Below the pieces are notes generated by a model. That model had not been told where the DNA came from. It did no database searches and was given only the letters and a program-made list of their open reading frames with translations. A stretch of DNA of 64,000 nucleotides from Bradyrhizobium sp. CCGE-LA001 (GTDB lineage Bacteria > Pseudomonadota > Alphaproteobacteria > Rhizobiales > Xanthobacteraceae), in assembly GCF_000296215.2 (NCBI RefSeq), contig NZ_CP013949.1, positions 248,001 through 312,000 on the forward strand. Reading direction: 5' to 3'. Below are positions 1-8,112 of this stretch, piece after piece (position 1 is the first letter of the stretch; each line of letters opens with the position of its first letter). The translations under genes and the position numbers were made by a program.

Positions 1-22
1 GCTGCCTTAGGGGAGTGACGCG

Positions 23-1303
23 ATGAAATTCCATCGATCCGTCTTTCAATCGGCCCTGGCGCTTGCAGCCGTAGCCCTTTTCGCAGGCACCAGCGTCAGC
101 CATGCGCAACAGCAGGACAAGAGCAAGCCGCTGAAGAAGTACGACTCCAGCACCAAGGAGTTCTGGACCCATCCGCCGGACGACTGGTTCCTCGGCGACG
201 AGACCGAGGCGCAGAAGGGCCTGGCGCCGCCCTCGGGCCCGCCGACCGGCGCTTCCGACGCCGAGCTCGCCAACATCGTCAAGAAGATCAAACTGCCCCA
301 GGGCTTCAAGATCGAGGTCTATGCCTCCGGCGTGCTGGCCGCGCGGCAGATGGCCTGGGGTGACAAGGGCACGTTGTTCGTGGGCTCGTTCGGCCTCGGC
401 AACGTCTATGCCATCAAGGACAACAACGGAAAGAAAGAGGTCAAGACCGTCCTCAAGGGCCTCAACATGCCCACCGGTCTCGCCTTCAGGGACGGCGCGC
501 TCTACGTCATCGCCGTCGACAAGCTGATCCGCTACGACAACGCCGAAGCCAACCTCGACAAGCTTGGCGATGGCAAGGTCGTCTATGACGACATGCCGTC
601 CTACGCCGCGCATGGCTGGAAGTATATCGCGGTCGACAAGGAAGGCTGGTTCTTCCTGCCGTTCGGACCGCCCTTCAACATCGGCATTCCGCCGACCAGC
701 GTGTCGCAGATCAGGCGCGTTGATCCCAAGACCGGCAACGCCGAAATCTGGGCGCTCGGCGTTCGAAACTCGGTCGGTGGCGACGTCGATCCACGCACCG
801 GCAAGCTCTGGTTCACCGAGAATGCCCGCGACTGGATCAGCGATGACCTGCCCTCGGACAAGCTGAACATGATCAACCGAATCGGCGAGCATTTCGGCTA
901 TCCCTATTGCCATCAGGGCAACCTGCCGGACGACAAGTTCGCCATGGGCCACAAATGCTCCGAGTTCACGCCGCCCGTGCTGAATCTCGGCGCGCACGTC
1001 GCTCCGCTCGGCATGAAGTTCTACACCGGCAACCAATTCCCCGCCGATTACAAGAACAACATCCTGATCGCCGAGCACGGCTCCTGGAATCGTCACAAGT
1101 ACCAGGGCGCGCGCATCGTGCGCGTGATCGTCGGGCCCGACGGCAAAAATCCCAAGCGGGAGGTCTTCGCCTCCGGCTGGCTCGAAGGCGACCAAGGTTA
1201 TCTCGGTCGTCCCAACGACATCCTGCTCGACAAGGACGGATCGATCCTCGTTGCCGACGACTGGGCCGGCGCGATCTATCGCATCAGCTACAGCAAGAAG
1301 TAA
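23..1303 (+). CDS. PQQ-dependent sugar (sorbosone-type) dehydrogenase, exported
   Basis: The 426-residue product begins with a signal peptide that probably ends at SHA-QQ near residue 28. From about residue 90 it reads as the beta-propeller fold of the glucose/sorbosone dehydrogenase family (COG2133), with blade phrases such as MAWGDKGTLFVGSF and the late motif AEHGSWNRH. Family members oxidise aldoses or sorbosone in the periplasm using PQQ and pass electrons to a cytochrome c. A di-haem cytochrome c gene follows on the same strand and is a natural partner. The ATG at 23 has an AGGGGAG ribosome site upstream. The substrate cannot be told from sequence. The family call is firm. Confidence 0.88.
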   Translation: MKFHRSVFQSALALAAVALFAGTSVSHAQQQDKSKPLKKYDSSTKEFWTHPPDDWFLGDETEAQKGLAPPSGPPTGASDAELANIVKKIKLPQGFKIEVYASGVLAARQMAWGDKGTLFVGSFGLGNVYAIKDNNGKKEVKTVLKGLNMPTGLAFRDGALYVIAVDKLIRYDNAEANLDKLGDGKVVYDDMPSYAAHGWKYIAVDKEGWFFLPFGPPFNIGIPPTSVSQIRRVDPKTGNAEIWALGVRNSVGGDVDPRTGKLWFTENARDWISDDLPSDKLNMINRIGEHFGYPYCHQGNLPDDKFAMGHKCSEFTPPVLNLGAHVAPLGMKFYTGNQFPADYKNNILIAEHGSWNRHKYQGARIVRVIVGPDGKNPKREVFASGWLEGDQGYLGRPNDILLDKDGSILVADDWAGAIYRISYSKK

Positions 1304-1315
1304 CACGACGTAACG

Positions 1316-1352
1316 AAGAGGCTGCGACCGGGCGACGGCCGCAGCCTCTTTT
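1316..1352 (+). terminator. Rho-independent terminator
   Basis: Arms GAGGCTGCG (1318-1326) and CGCAGCCTC (1340-1348) form a perfect 9-bp stem followed directly by TTTT. It lies 13 bases after the stop of the sugar dehydrogenase gene. Confidence 0.85.
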
Positions 1353-1382
1353 GCTTGTGACAGGCTTGCGATGGAACACGTT

Positions 1383-1509
1383 CGTCATGCCCGGACTTGA
1401 TCCGGGCATCCATCAAACGAGAAACTCTTTTGTAAAAGGGATGGATTGCCGGGCCGACGCCCCGCCGAAGAGGCTTCGGCCTCGCAGGCGGGTCAAGCCG
1501 GCGATGACG
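1383..1509. repeat. Composite palindromic extragenic repeat
   Basis: The unit opens with CGTCATGCCCGGAC and a short hairpin (ACTTGATCCGGGCAT) and closes with CCGGCGATGACG, so its ends are inverted to each other. Related units occur at 24122, 49242, 55474 and 61190. It fills the gap before the cytochrome gene and has no coding look. Confidence 0.7.
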
Positions 1510-1526
1510 GTCGGAGAGATTGAGCC

Positions 1527-2108
1527 ATGCGGGTCGTTCGGTTTGGAATTCTGTCTGCGGTGCTCCTGCTTGCGCCGGCTGCTACGGCCGCCGACAATGC
1601 CGCGATCAAGGAAAAGGCTTCCGTCTGCTCCGGCTGTCACGGCGAGAACGGCGTCTCGCAGACCGAGAACATTCCATCGCTGGCCGGCCAGCCCGATCAA
1701 TTCCTGCAATGGCAGCTCGTGTTCTTTCGCGCCGGCTCGCGCAAGAACGACCAGATGCAGCCGATCGTCGAAGGGATCACCAACGACGACATCCGCAGCT
1801 TCGGGGCCTACTTCGCCTCGTTGGCGCCGCCGAAGAGTTCAGAGGACAACGATCCTGATCTGTCGAAGAAAGGCGCGCAGGTTGCCGCCGGCCGCCGATG
1901 CGCGTCATGCCATTTGGACAATTATGCCGGCACCAAGGCGGTTGCACGGCTCGCGGGCCAGCGCGAGGAATACCTTGTCAAGGCGCTGCGCGACTACAAG
2001 GCCGGCCAACGCGTCGGCGGCGGCGTCGCCGCGATGGCCGATGTCGCCTATCACATGAGCGAGGAGGAAATCACCGCCGTCTCGCACTATCTCGCGCATC
2101 TGAAGTAG
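1527..2108 (+). CDS. Di-haem cytochrome c (c4-like), exported
   Basis: The 193-residue protein has a signal peptide (about residues 1-22) and two CxxCH haem sites: CSGCH at 34-38 and CASCH at 125-129. Methionines near 77 and 170 are candidate axial ligands. The layout of two homologous halves of about 90 residues matches cytochrome c4 electron carriers. It probably accepts electrons from the sugar dehydrogenase encoded just upstream and passes them to a terminal oxidase; this is inferred from adjacency. The ATG at 1527 has a GGAGAG site. Confidence 0.88.
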   Translation: MRVVRFGILSAVLLLAPAATAADNAAIKEKASVCSGCHGENGVSQTENIPSLAGQPDQFLQWQLVFFRAGSRKNDQMQPIVEGITNDDIRSFGAYFASLAPPKSSEDNDPDLSKKGAQVAAGRRCASCHLDNYAGTKAVARLAGQREEYLVKALRDYKAGQRVGGGVAAMADVAYHMSEEEITAVSHYLAHLK

Positions 2109-2159
2109 CGCGCCGTGCTGTGCGCGCCCCGGGACGACAGCTGAGAGTGTAGCTGGCCG

Positions 2160-3083
2160 CTATCCCACCCGCTGCTTCTCATACGCCTTCAGATGCGTAT
2201 AGGCGATGCGCAGCTTCGGCACCGGCACCTTGGCAGCGTCCGCACGTGCGATGAGATCGCCGATGACGTGATCGGCTTCGACCGGCAGGCCCGCTTTGAT
2301 GTCGCGGAACATCGACGCCGTCATCGGCGAACCCTCGGCGGTCAGATTGCCCTTCACCCGCTCGAAGAACGGCCCGCCTGGCGGATAGCCCGACGCAGCC
2401 GCGACCGCGCTGGTCTCGTCCAGCATGCCGAGCAGGAAATCCCGGCCGCCGGGCGCTGCGAGGATGTTGCCGACCGAGGTGCGCATCAGGCTGGTGCTGG
2501 CCGCAAGCGAGGACAGGAAGACCCATTTCTCCCACATGTCCTGCATGATGTTCTGGCTGGCGGTGGCGCCATTGATCCCGCTCTTGAAGGCCTCATCGAT
2601 GGCCTTGACGCGGTCCGACAGCTTGCCGTCGCGCTCGCCGTAATTGATCGACTGCATCGGTTGCAGCTGCACCACCTCGCGCTGCTCGTTCAGTGTCGCG
2701 GCGATGGCGCAGAGCCCGCCGAGCACGCGCTCCTTGCCGAATTTGGCGTCCAGCGTATCGAGATGCTTCATGCCGTTCAGCATCGGGATGATCGCGGTGT
2801 TTGGCCCGACCGCGGCTGCGAACGATTTGATGGCGTCGTCGAGGTCGAACGCCTTGCAGCTGAGCAGCACGACGTCGAACTTGTCCTTGATCGCGTCGGC
2901 CTGAACCGTCGGCGGATTCTTCAAGGTCACATCGCCGTTCGGGCTCTTGATGACGAGGCCGGCGCTGGCGAGCTCGCCGGCGCGTCGCGGCCGGACCAGG
3001 AAGGTGACGTCGCGGCCGGCCTGCAACAGCCTGCCACCAAAATAGCCGCCGATGGCACCGGCGCCGACCACGAGGATACGCAT
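2160..3083 (-). CDS. panE: 2-dehydropantoate 2-reductase family protein
   Basis: The 307-residue product starts with a Rossmann NAD(P) motif, GAGAIGGYFGGRL, at residues 7-19, and continues with the ketopantoate reductase C-terminal helical domain (phrases WEKWVFLSSLAAST and MTASMFRDIKAGLPVEADHVIGDL). The enzyme reduces 2-dehydropantoate to pantoate with NADPH in coenzyme A synthesis. Paralogues in soil bacteria may use other 2-oxoacids, so panE is the family name rather than proof of the step. The frame is open further upstream, but the ATG at 3083 gives the usual MRILVVGAG start. It lies downstream of the isomerase gene on the same strand, separated by a palindrome. Confidence 0.82.
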   Translation of the reverse strand: MRILVVGAGAIGGYFGGRLLQAGRDVTFLVRPRRAGELASAGLVIKSPNGDVTLKNPPTVQADAIKDKFDVVLLSCKAFDLDDAIKSFAAAVGPNTAIIPMLNGMKHLDTLDAKFGKERVLGGLCAIAATLNEQREVVQLQPMQSINYGERDGKLSDRVKAIDEAFKSGINGATASQNIMQDMWEKWVFLSSLAASTSLMRTSVGNILAAPGGRDFLLGMLDETSAVAAASGYPPGGPFFERVKGNLTAEGSPMTASMFRDIKAGLPVEADHVIGDLIARADAAKVPVPKLRIAYTHLKAYEKQRVG

Positions 3084-3105
3084 GAAGAACTCCGTTCTAT
3101 TCTTG

Positions 3106-3175
3106 GCGAATGGCGAATAGGGAGTAGCGAATAGTAAGCCCGATTTCCACTCGCTATTCGCTACTCGCCATTCGC
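3106..3175. repeat. Imperfect inverted repeat between panE and the isomerase gene
   Basis: The right arm (3154-3175) is complementary to the left arm (3106-3134), which carries a 7-base insertion. The arms are built from GCGAATGGCGA and AGCGAATAG words. It may fold in the transcript and separate the two minus-strand genes, or may be a dispersed extragenic element. Confidence 0.65.
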
Positions 3176-3180
3176 GCGCT

Positions 3181-3789
3181 TCACTTTCCCGACACCATTT
3201 CCTCGACGTCGCGCAATTGCTCCTTGCCGAAGAATATCTCGTCGCCAACGAAGAAGGTCGGCGAGCCAAAGGCGCCGCGTGCCACCGCCTCCTCTGTGTT
3301 CTTGATCAGCTTGCCCTTCACCTCTGGTTCCTGCGCGCGGGCGAACAGCTTTTGTGCATCGAGTCCGGAGGAGGCCAGCGCCTTTGCCGCGATCTCGGGA
3401 TCGTCCATCTTCTTCGGCTCGCGCCACATGTGATGGAAGGCGGCCTCGACGTATGTCTCGAACACGCCCTCGAGCTGCGCAGCGACTGCCGTGCGCATCA
3501 GGTTCAGCGTGTTGACCGGGAAGTGCGGGTTCCAGACATAGGGCTGAACCTTGAAGCGTTTGATGAAGCGCTCGGTCTCGATCTGCTGGAATTCGCGCTT
3601 GTTCTTGATGCCGGCGAGCGACTCGGCCGGCGACTTGTTGTTGGTGGATTTGAAGATGCCGCCGAGCAGGATCGGCACATAGTCGAACTTGACGCCGATG
3701 CGCTGCTCGATTGCCGGGATCGCCAGATGGCTGAGATAGGCATTCGGGCTGCCGAAATCGAACAGGAATTGCGGGGCGGTGCGGGTCAA
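3181..3789 (-). CDS. 2-hydroxychromene-2-carboxylate isomerase / DsbA-family (GST kappa-like)
   Basis: The 202-residue protein opens with FLFDFGSPNAYLSH, the active-site start of the HCCA isomerase branch of the DsbA/GST-kappa fold; the conserved Ser (GSP) replaces the redox Cys pair. GSPTFFVGDEIFFGKEQL near the C-terminus is the thioredoxin-fold cis-Pro region. Characterised members isomerise 2-hydroxychromene-2-carboxylate with glutathione in naphthalene breakdown; many chromosomal copies have no known substrate. The only plausible start is TTG at 3789, with an AGGGAGA site 7 bases ahead. No other aromatic degradation genes adjoin it. Confidence 0.82.
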   Translation of the reverse strand: MTRTAPQFLFDFGSPNAYLSHLAIPAIEQRIGVKFDYVPILLGGIFKSTNNKSPAESLAGIKNKREFQQIETERFIKRFKVQPYVWNPHFPVNTLNLMRTAVAAQLEGVFETYVEAAFHHMWREPKKMDDPEIAAKALASSGLDAQKLFARAQEPEVKGKLIKNTEEAVARGAFGSPTFFVGDEIFFGKEQLRDVEEMVSGK

Positions 3790-3879
3790 GTTGGATCTCC
3801 CTTGCGGCGCTTTTCACTTATTGTGGCGCAGCGCGCGTCATAGGTCCACCGTTTAATGACGGTCATAATACTCTGACGG

Positions 3880-5229
3880 TCAGATCAAGCGCCGGATCGT
3901 CTGCTTGCGCCACACCAGGAGGTAATAGCCCATCTGCAAAACGAACATGGCGCAGAACACGATCGGATAGGCCGCCCATACACCTTCCAGGCCGACCGTG
4001 CGGCTCAGGAATATCGCCGCCGGCAGCTCGATCGCGACGATGGCGACGATCGACAGCAGCATCGGCGTCAAGGCGACGCCTGCGGCGCGCATGGCGCCGG
4101 AGAACACGGTGGCGAGGCCGAACGGCACCGAGCTCCACAAGGCGATGTAAAGCAGGTCCTTCGCCAGATCGAGCACGGTGCCGTCGGTGATGAAGATGCC
4201 GAGCACGGCGCGAGGGGCCAGATAGATCAGCGCCACCAGCCCGCCGGTCAGCACCAGGTTGAACGCGATGCCGGCGCGAACGATGCCGTCGAGCCGCGCC
4301 CGGTCGCCACCGCCGATCGCCTGCGCACCAAGGATCGAGACCGCGATCGAAATCGACATCGCCGTGAACTGCGTGTAGCCCATCACCTGATTGACGGCGC
4401 CGTAAGCGGCCGTGGCGTTCGAGCCGAAGCCGTTGACGAGCCCCAGCAGCACCAGTTCGGCAATCGCCATCACCACCATGCCGATGGCGCTCGGCAACCC
4501 GATGCCGAGAATCTTTCCGAGCACGGTCCCATTGAGCCGCAGCTGACGCAGCAGTGCTGCGTCAGGCGCCAATGCATGCCTTTTCCGCAGCAAGTAGAGG
4601 GCCAGCACGATCAACGTCACAGCGTTGGCGATCGCAGCTGCCCAGGCAGAGCTGGTGATGCCAGCCGCCGGCAATCCGAAAGAGCCGCGGATCAGCAGCG
4701 GCGTCAGGATCAGGCCGATCGCAGTCGACAATGCCAGTGCCAGCAGCGGCGTCACGGTGTCGCCGACGCCGCGGATCATCGCCGTCATCAGCAGGAAGAC
4801 GAAGCCGAGCGGCATGGTCAGCAGCATGATGCGCGCATAGGCGCTGGCCTGATCGAGGATGTCGGCGGGCGTCGCGAGCGCCATCATCAATGGGCGGCTG
4901 AAGATGCCGCCGATCAGTGCAATCGCAATCGAGAACACCAGGCCGATCGCCAGCGTCGTGCCGACGACGAGCTTGATCCTGTCATGCTCACCTGCACCGA
5001 AAGCTTGGCCGATCAGCACGGTGGCGCCAGTGCTCAGACCCATGACGAAGGCAAACAAGAAGAACATCACCGGGAAGAAGGCCGAGACCGCGGCGAGCGC
5101 CTCGACGCCGATCATCTGCCCGAGATAGACGTTGCTGACTGTGCCGAACAGCGATTGCAGGGCGTTGCCCAGCATCAGCGGTGCGAGGAAACGGAGGAAT
5201 GTCGTCCAGAACGGTGGCGTGGCGGACAT
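3880..5229 (-). CDS. MATE family efflux transporter
   Basis: This integral membrane protein of about 449 residues has roughly 12 hydrophobic segments in two similar halves, as in MatE (NorM/DinF) proteins that expel cationic compounds in exchange for Na+ or H+. The family start FLAPLMLGNALQSLFGTVSNVYLGQMIG is clear. An ATG at 5244 is also in frame, but the ATG at 5229 has AAAGGC placed 6 bases upstream while 5244 has no ribosome site, so 5229 is preferred. Substrate unknown. No regulator gene adjoins it. Confidence 0.87.
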   Translation of the reverse strand: MSATPPFWTTFLRFLAPLMLGNALQSLFGTVSNVYLGQMIGVEALAAVSAFFPVMFFLFAFVMGLSTGATVLIGQAFGAGEHDRIKLVVGTTLAIGLVFSIAIALIGGIFSRPLMMALATPADILDQASAYARIMLLTMPLGFVFLLMTAMIRGVGDTVTPLLALALSTAIGLILTPLLIRGSFGLPAAGITSSAWAAAIANAVTLIVLALYLLRKRHALAPDAALLRQLRLNGTVLGKILGIGLPSAIGMVVMAIAELVLLGLVNGFGSNATAAYGAVNQVMGYTQFTAMSISIAVSILGAQAIGGGDRARLDGIVRAGIAFNLVLTGGLVALIYLAPRAVLGIFITDGTVLDLAKDLLYIALWSSVPFGLATVFSGAMRAAGVALTPMLLSIVAIVAIELPAAIFLSRTVGLEGVWAAYPIVFCAMFVLQMGYYLLVWRKQTIRRLI

Positions 5230-5311
5230 GGACTTGCCTTTCATCAGGGCGTGCGAAGCCGTTGCCGCGCAATGCGCGGCTTGGGCCGTCGATGGGGATT
5301 GGAAGACGCGC

Positions 5312-5908
5312 CTAGGCGCGGTCGCTGTAGGCGAGCTTGACGATGTGATCGCGGATGTCGGTCGGCCAGTCCGCGATCAGCCCGGTGAAGCGCCGCCTGT
5401 CGTCTGCGAACAGCGCCCGCGAGGCTTCCTCGAACTGCGGCAGATTGCCGGCCATGGTCGACATGAAGTGATAGGCCGCATCGCGCGCCTGCCGCTCACG
5501 GTCCTTGTCGCCGCTCGCGCGCCTGGCTTCATCGACCAGCTTGCGCAGCGCCACCGAGGCGCCGCCGGCCTGGGCGTTGAGCCACTCCCAATGCCGCGGC
5601 AGCAAGGTCACCTCACGCGCGACCACGCCGAGCTTCGGCCGGCCGCGGCCGCGCGGCTCACTCGGCAGCGTGCTCTCTTCAACCGGGGGCGGGACAAGCG
5701 CAGCCACGCGCGCCAGCACCTCGCGATCGCCGCCGCGCAGATCGAAGTCGATCGATCGACCCGTGGCGTCCTCAAAGATGATGATCGCTTCGTCCGATCG
5801 TGGCGCCACCCGCTTGACGATCAGCGCGACCTCGCCGGCTGCCCCGGACACGAGCCGACGCTGTCCCTGGAAGGCAGTAAAAGTTCGTTGCATTGAAATC
5901 ATTGCCAT
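5312..5908 (-). CDS. DUF2239 family protein
   Basis: The product of about 198 residues matches the DUF2239 family (COG3644): an N-terminal FTAFQGQRRLVSG stretch, then EVTLLPRHWEWLNAQAGGASVALRKLVDEAR and a C-terminal DIRDHIVKLA. Function is unknown; the family is short and cytoplasmic. Three in-frame ATGs (5908, 5902, 5893) compete, and 5893 would give the typical MQRTFTAF start. The gene is divergent from a GST gene, and the gap holds repeated ACCCGG sites, so the two may share control. Confidence 0.75.
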   Translation of the reverse strand: MAMISMQRTFTAFQGQRRLVSGAAGEVALIVKRVAPRSDEAIIIFEDATGRSIDFDLRGGDREVLARVAALVPPPVEESTLPSEPRGRGRPKLGVVAREVTLLPRHWEWLNAQAGGASVALRKLVDEARRASGDKDRERQARDAAYHFMSTMAGNLPQFEEASRALFADDRRRFTGLIADWPTDIRDHIVKLAYSDRA

Positions 5909-5930
5909 ATTTAGTGATTGTCGGGGTCAT

Positions 5931-5973
5931 TAATACCCGGATGAATTCCGACCGTCAATATACCCGGGTGAAA
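5931..5973. promoter_or_regulatory. Paired ATACCCGG sites in divergent promoter region
   Basis: ATACCCGG occurs at 5933-5940 and 5960-5967 in an AT-rich setting, with 27 bases between the ACCCGG words; the second is part of the palindrome ACCCGGGT. The position between divergent DUF2239 and GST genes suggests a repressor operator. No regulator gene is encoded next to it, so this is inference. Confidence 0.45.
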
Positions 5974-6054
5974 ATATCTGCACCGATGGCTCGACATTGC
6001 GTTCCCGGGCTGGCACCAACGCGCGGCTGGCCAAGCCTATCTGGGGATCTACCA

Positions 6055-6720
6055 ATGCTGACCGTTCATCACCTCAACAATTCCCGCTCGCAGCGCGTGC
6101 TGTGGCTGCTCGAAGAGTTGGGCGTGCCCTATGAGATCGTGCGCTATCAGCGCCAGGCGGACATGCGCGCGCCGAGGGAGCTGCGCGCGATCCACCCGCT
6201 CGGCAAGTCGCCCGTGATCACCGACAACGGCAACACCATCGCCGAGTCGGGCGCGATCATCGAATATCTCATCGCAACCTACGGCAACGGCCGACTGATC
6301 CCGCCGCAAAACACGCCGGAGCGTCTGCGCTACACCTATTGGCTGCACTATGCGGAAGGTTCGGCGATGCAGCCGCTGCTCCTCAAGCTGCTGTTCACAC
6401 TGATGCCGAAGCGGGCGCCCGCACTGCTCCGGCCGCTGGTGCGCAAGGTCTGCAACCAAGCTCTCACGGCGTTGGTCAATCCGCAGCTCAAGCAGCACAT
6501 GGACTATTGGGAAGGCGAGCTTGCGAAGAGCGCGTGGTTCGCCGGCAACGAGTTTACCGCCGCCGACATCCAGATGAGCTTTCCGCTGGAAGCAGCCCAG
6601 GCCCGCGGCGGGCTGGAGCAGGGCCATCCCAAGGCAATGGCATTTCTTGAGCGCATCCACGCGCGCCCGGCCTATGCCAGAGCGCTCGAAAAGGGCGGGC
6701 CGTATCAGGTGGGACGGTGA
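6055..6720 (+). CDS. Glutathione S-transferase family protein
   Basis: The 221-residue protein has the thioredoxin-like N-domain (LTVHHLNNSRSQRVLWLLEELGVPYEIVRYQR, with the glutathione-contact phrase AESGAIIEYL near residue 65) and a helical C-domain ending with FTAADIQMSFPLEAAQARGG. GSTs conjugate glutathione to electrophiles or have isomerase or dehalogenase roles; the substrate is not readable. The Ser in NNSRSQ is a likely catalytic residue. The frame is open upstream, but the ATG at 6055 has a GGGGA site and gives the family start. Probably co-regulated with the divergent DUF2239 gene. Confidence 0.85.
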   Translation: MLTVHHLNNSRSQRVLWLLEELGVPYEIVRYQRQADMRAPRELRAIHPLGKSPVITDNGNTIAESGAIIEYLIATYGNGRLIPPQNTPERLRYTYWLHYAEGSAMQPLLLKLLFTLMPKRAPALLRPLVRKVCNQALTALVNPQLKQHMDYWEGELAKSAWFAGNEFTAADIQMSFPLEAAQARGGLEQGHPKAMAFLERIHARPAYARALEKGGPYQVGR

Positions 6721-6721
6721 C

Positions 6722-8017
6722 TCAGTCCGCGTGCAGCACGCGTCCGCGTGTCTCTGGCAGGGCGAAGGCTGCGATGAAGAACACGGCGTAAGCCACCACG
6801 GCGAAGATCGCGATGGCGTTTGCGAGCGACGTCGTCGCCGACAGCGCGCCGACCAGGAACGGAAACAGCGCGCCGATGCCGCGCCCGAAATTGTAGCAGA
6901 AGCCCTGGCCCGAGCCGCGCAGCCGCGTCGGATAGAGCTCGGTCAGGAAGGCGCCGATCCCCGAGAAATAGCCCGAAGCGAAGAAGCCGAGCGGGAAGCC
7001 CAGCACCCAAAGGATTTCGTTGGTGAGCGGCAGCTGCGTATACAGCAGCACCACCGCCATGGCGCCGATCGAGAAGATCAGGAACAGATTGCGGCGGCCG
7101 ATCCGGTCGGCGAGCCAGGCGCCGACGAGATAGCCGATGAAGGAGCCGATGATCAGCGTCGCGAGATAGCCGGTCGAGCCGACGATCGACAGGTGCCGCT
7201 CCTTGGTCAGGAACTGCGGCACCCAAAACGTGACCGCGTAATAGCCGCCCTGGCAGCCCGTCGCCATCAGCGATGCCAGGATCGTTGTCTTCAGGATCGG
7301 GCCGGAGAAGATCTCCCAAAGCGCCGGACGATCGCCGCTCGCGGCCTGCCTGGCGCGGGCCTGGGCGGAGATCTCCGGCTCGGTGACCGAGCGGCGGATG
7401 TAGAATACGAGCAATGCCGGCAATGCGCCGATCACGAACATCCAGCGCCACGCCGATTCCGCCGGCAGGGCCGAGAACAGGATCGCCTGCGACAGCACCG
7501 CGAGACCCCAGCCGACCGCCCAGCCCGACTGCACCGAGCCGACGGCGCGCCCACGATATTGCGGGCGGATCGCCTCGCCCATCAAGACCGCGCCGGCAGC
7601 CCATTCGCCGCCAAAGCCGAGGCCGAGCAGGGCGCGCGCAATCAGGAGCTGGTCGAAATTCTGCACGACTGCGCAGACCAGCGAGAAGAACGAGAACCAG
7701 ATGATCGTGATCTGCAGCGTCCGGACCCGCCCGATATGGTCGGAGAGATAGCCGCCGAGCCAGCCGCCGATTGCCGAGGCCAGCAGCGTCACGGTGCCGG
7801 CGAGGCCGGCTGAGGCGGCATCGACCTTCCACAGCGCGATGATCGTGCCGATCACCAGCGGGTAGATCATGAAATCCATGCCGTCGAGCGCCCAGCCCGC
7901 CGCGCAGGCCCAGAACGTCCGGCGCTCCGGCATGTTCATGTCGCGATAGAATGCGAGAAGACTGGTGTCCTCGATCTCCGCGCGCTCGATGCGCTGGTTC
8001 GGGTCGGCTGTGGTCAT
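6722..8017 (-). CDS. MFS transporter (organic acid:H+ symporter type)
   Basis: The 431-residue protein has about 12 membrane segments and major facilitator signatures: YLSDHIGRVRTL between segments 2 and 3, GLGFGGEWAAGAVLMGE in segment 4, and WLADRIGRRNLF in the second half. The pattern (FWACAAGWALDGMDFMIYPLVIG at the start, RGRAVGSVQSGWAVGW later) resembles sugar/aromatic-acid and sialate:H+ symporters. Probably a carboxylate importer; substrate unknown. The ATG at 8017 follows CCGGAAAAACAC. Its stop lies just beyond the convergent GST stop. Confidence 0.83.
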   Translation of the reverse strand: MTTADPNQRIERAEIEDTSLLAFYRDMNMPERRTFWACAAGWALDGMDFMIYPLVIGTIIALWKVDAASAGLAGTVTLLASAIGGWLGGYLSDHIGRVRTLQITIIWFSFFSLVCAVVQNFDQLLIARALLGLGFGGEWAAGAVLMGEAIRPQYRGRAVGSVQSGWAVGWGLAVLSQAILFSALPAESAWRWMFVIGALPALLVFYIRRSVTEPEISAQARARQAASGDRPALWEIFSGPILKTTILASLMATGCQGGYYAVTFWVPQFLTKERHLSIVGSTGYLATLIIGSFIGYLVGAWLADRIGRRNLFLIFSIGAMAVVLLYTQLPLTNEILWVLGFPLGFFASGYFSGIGAFLTELYPTRLRGSGQGFCYNFGRGIGALFPFLVGALSATTSLANAIAIFAVVAYAVFFIAAFALPETRGRVLHAD

Positions 8018-8112
8018 GTGTTTTTCCGGCAGTTTCTTATGCGGGCGTTGGTAGCACGCGTGGCGGCGAGAGCTAGCGTGCCCGCGCTCCCGTGCCATGC
8101 AAACTAAGGAGG

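Noticed and set aside
2193..3134. Long plus-strand frame opposite panE
   Set aside because: Complement of a gene with clear motifs; His/Arg/Gly-rich content typical of antisense frames.
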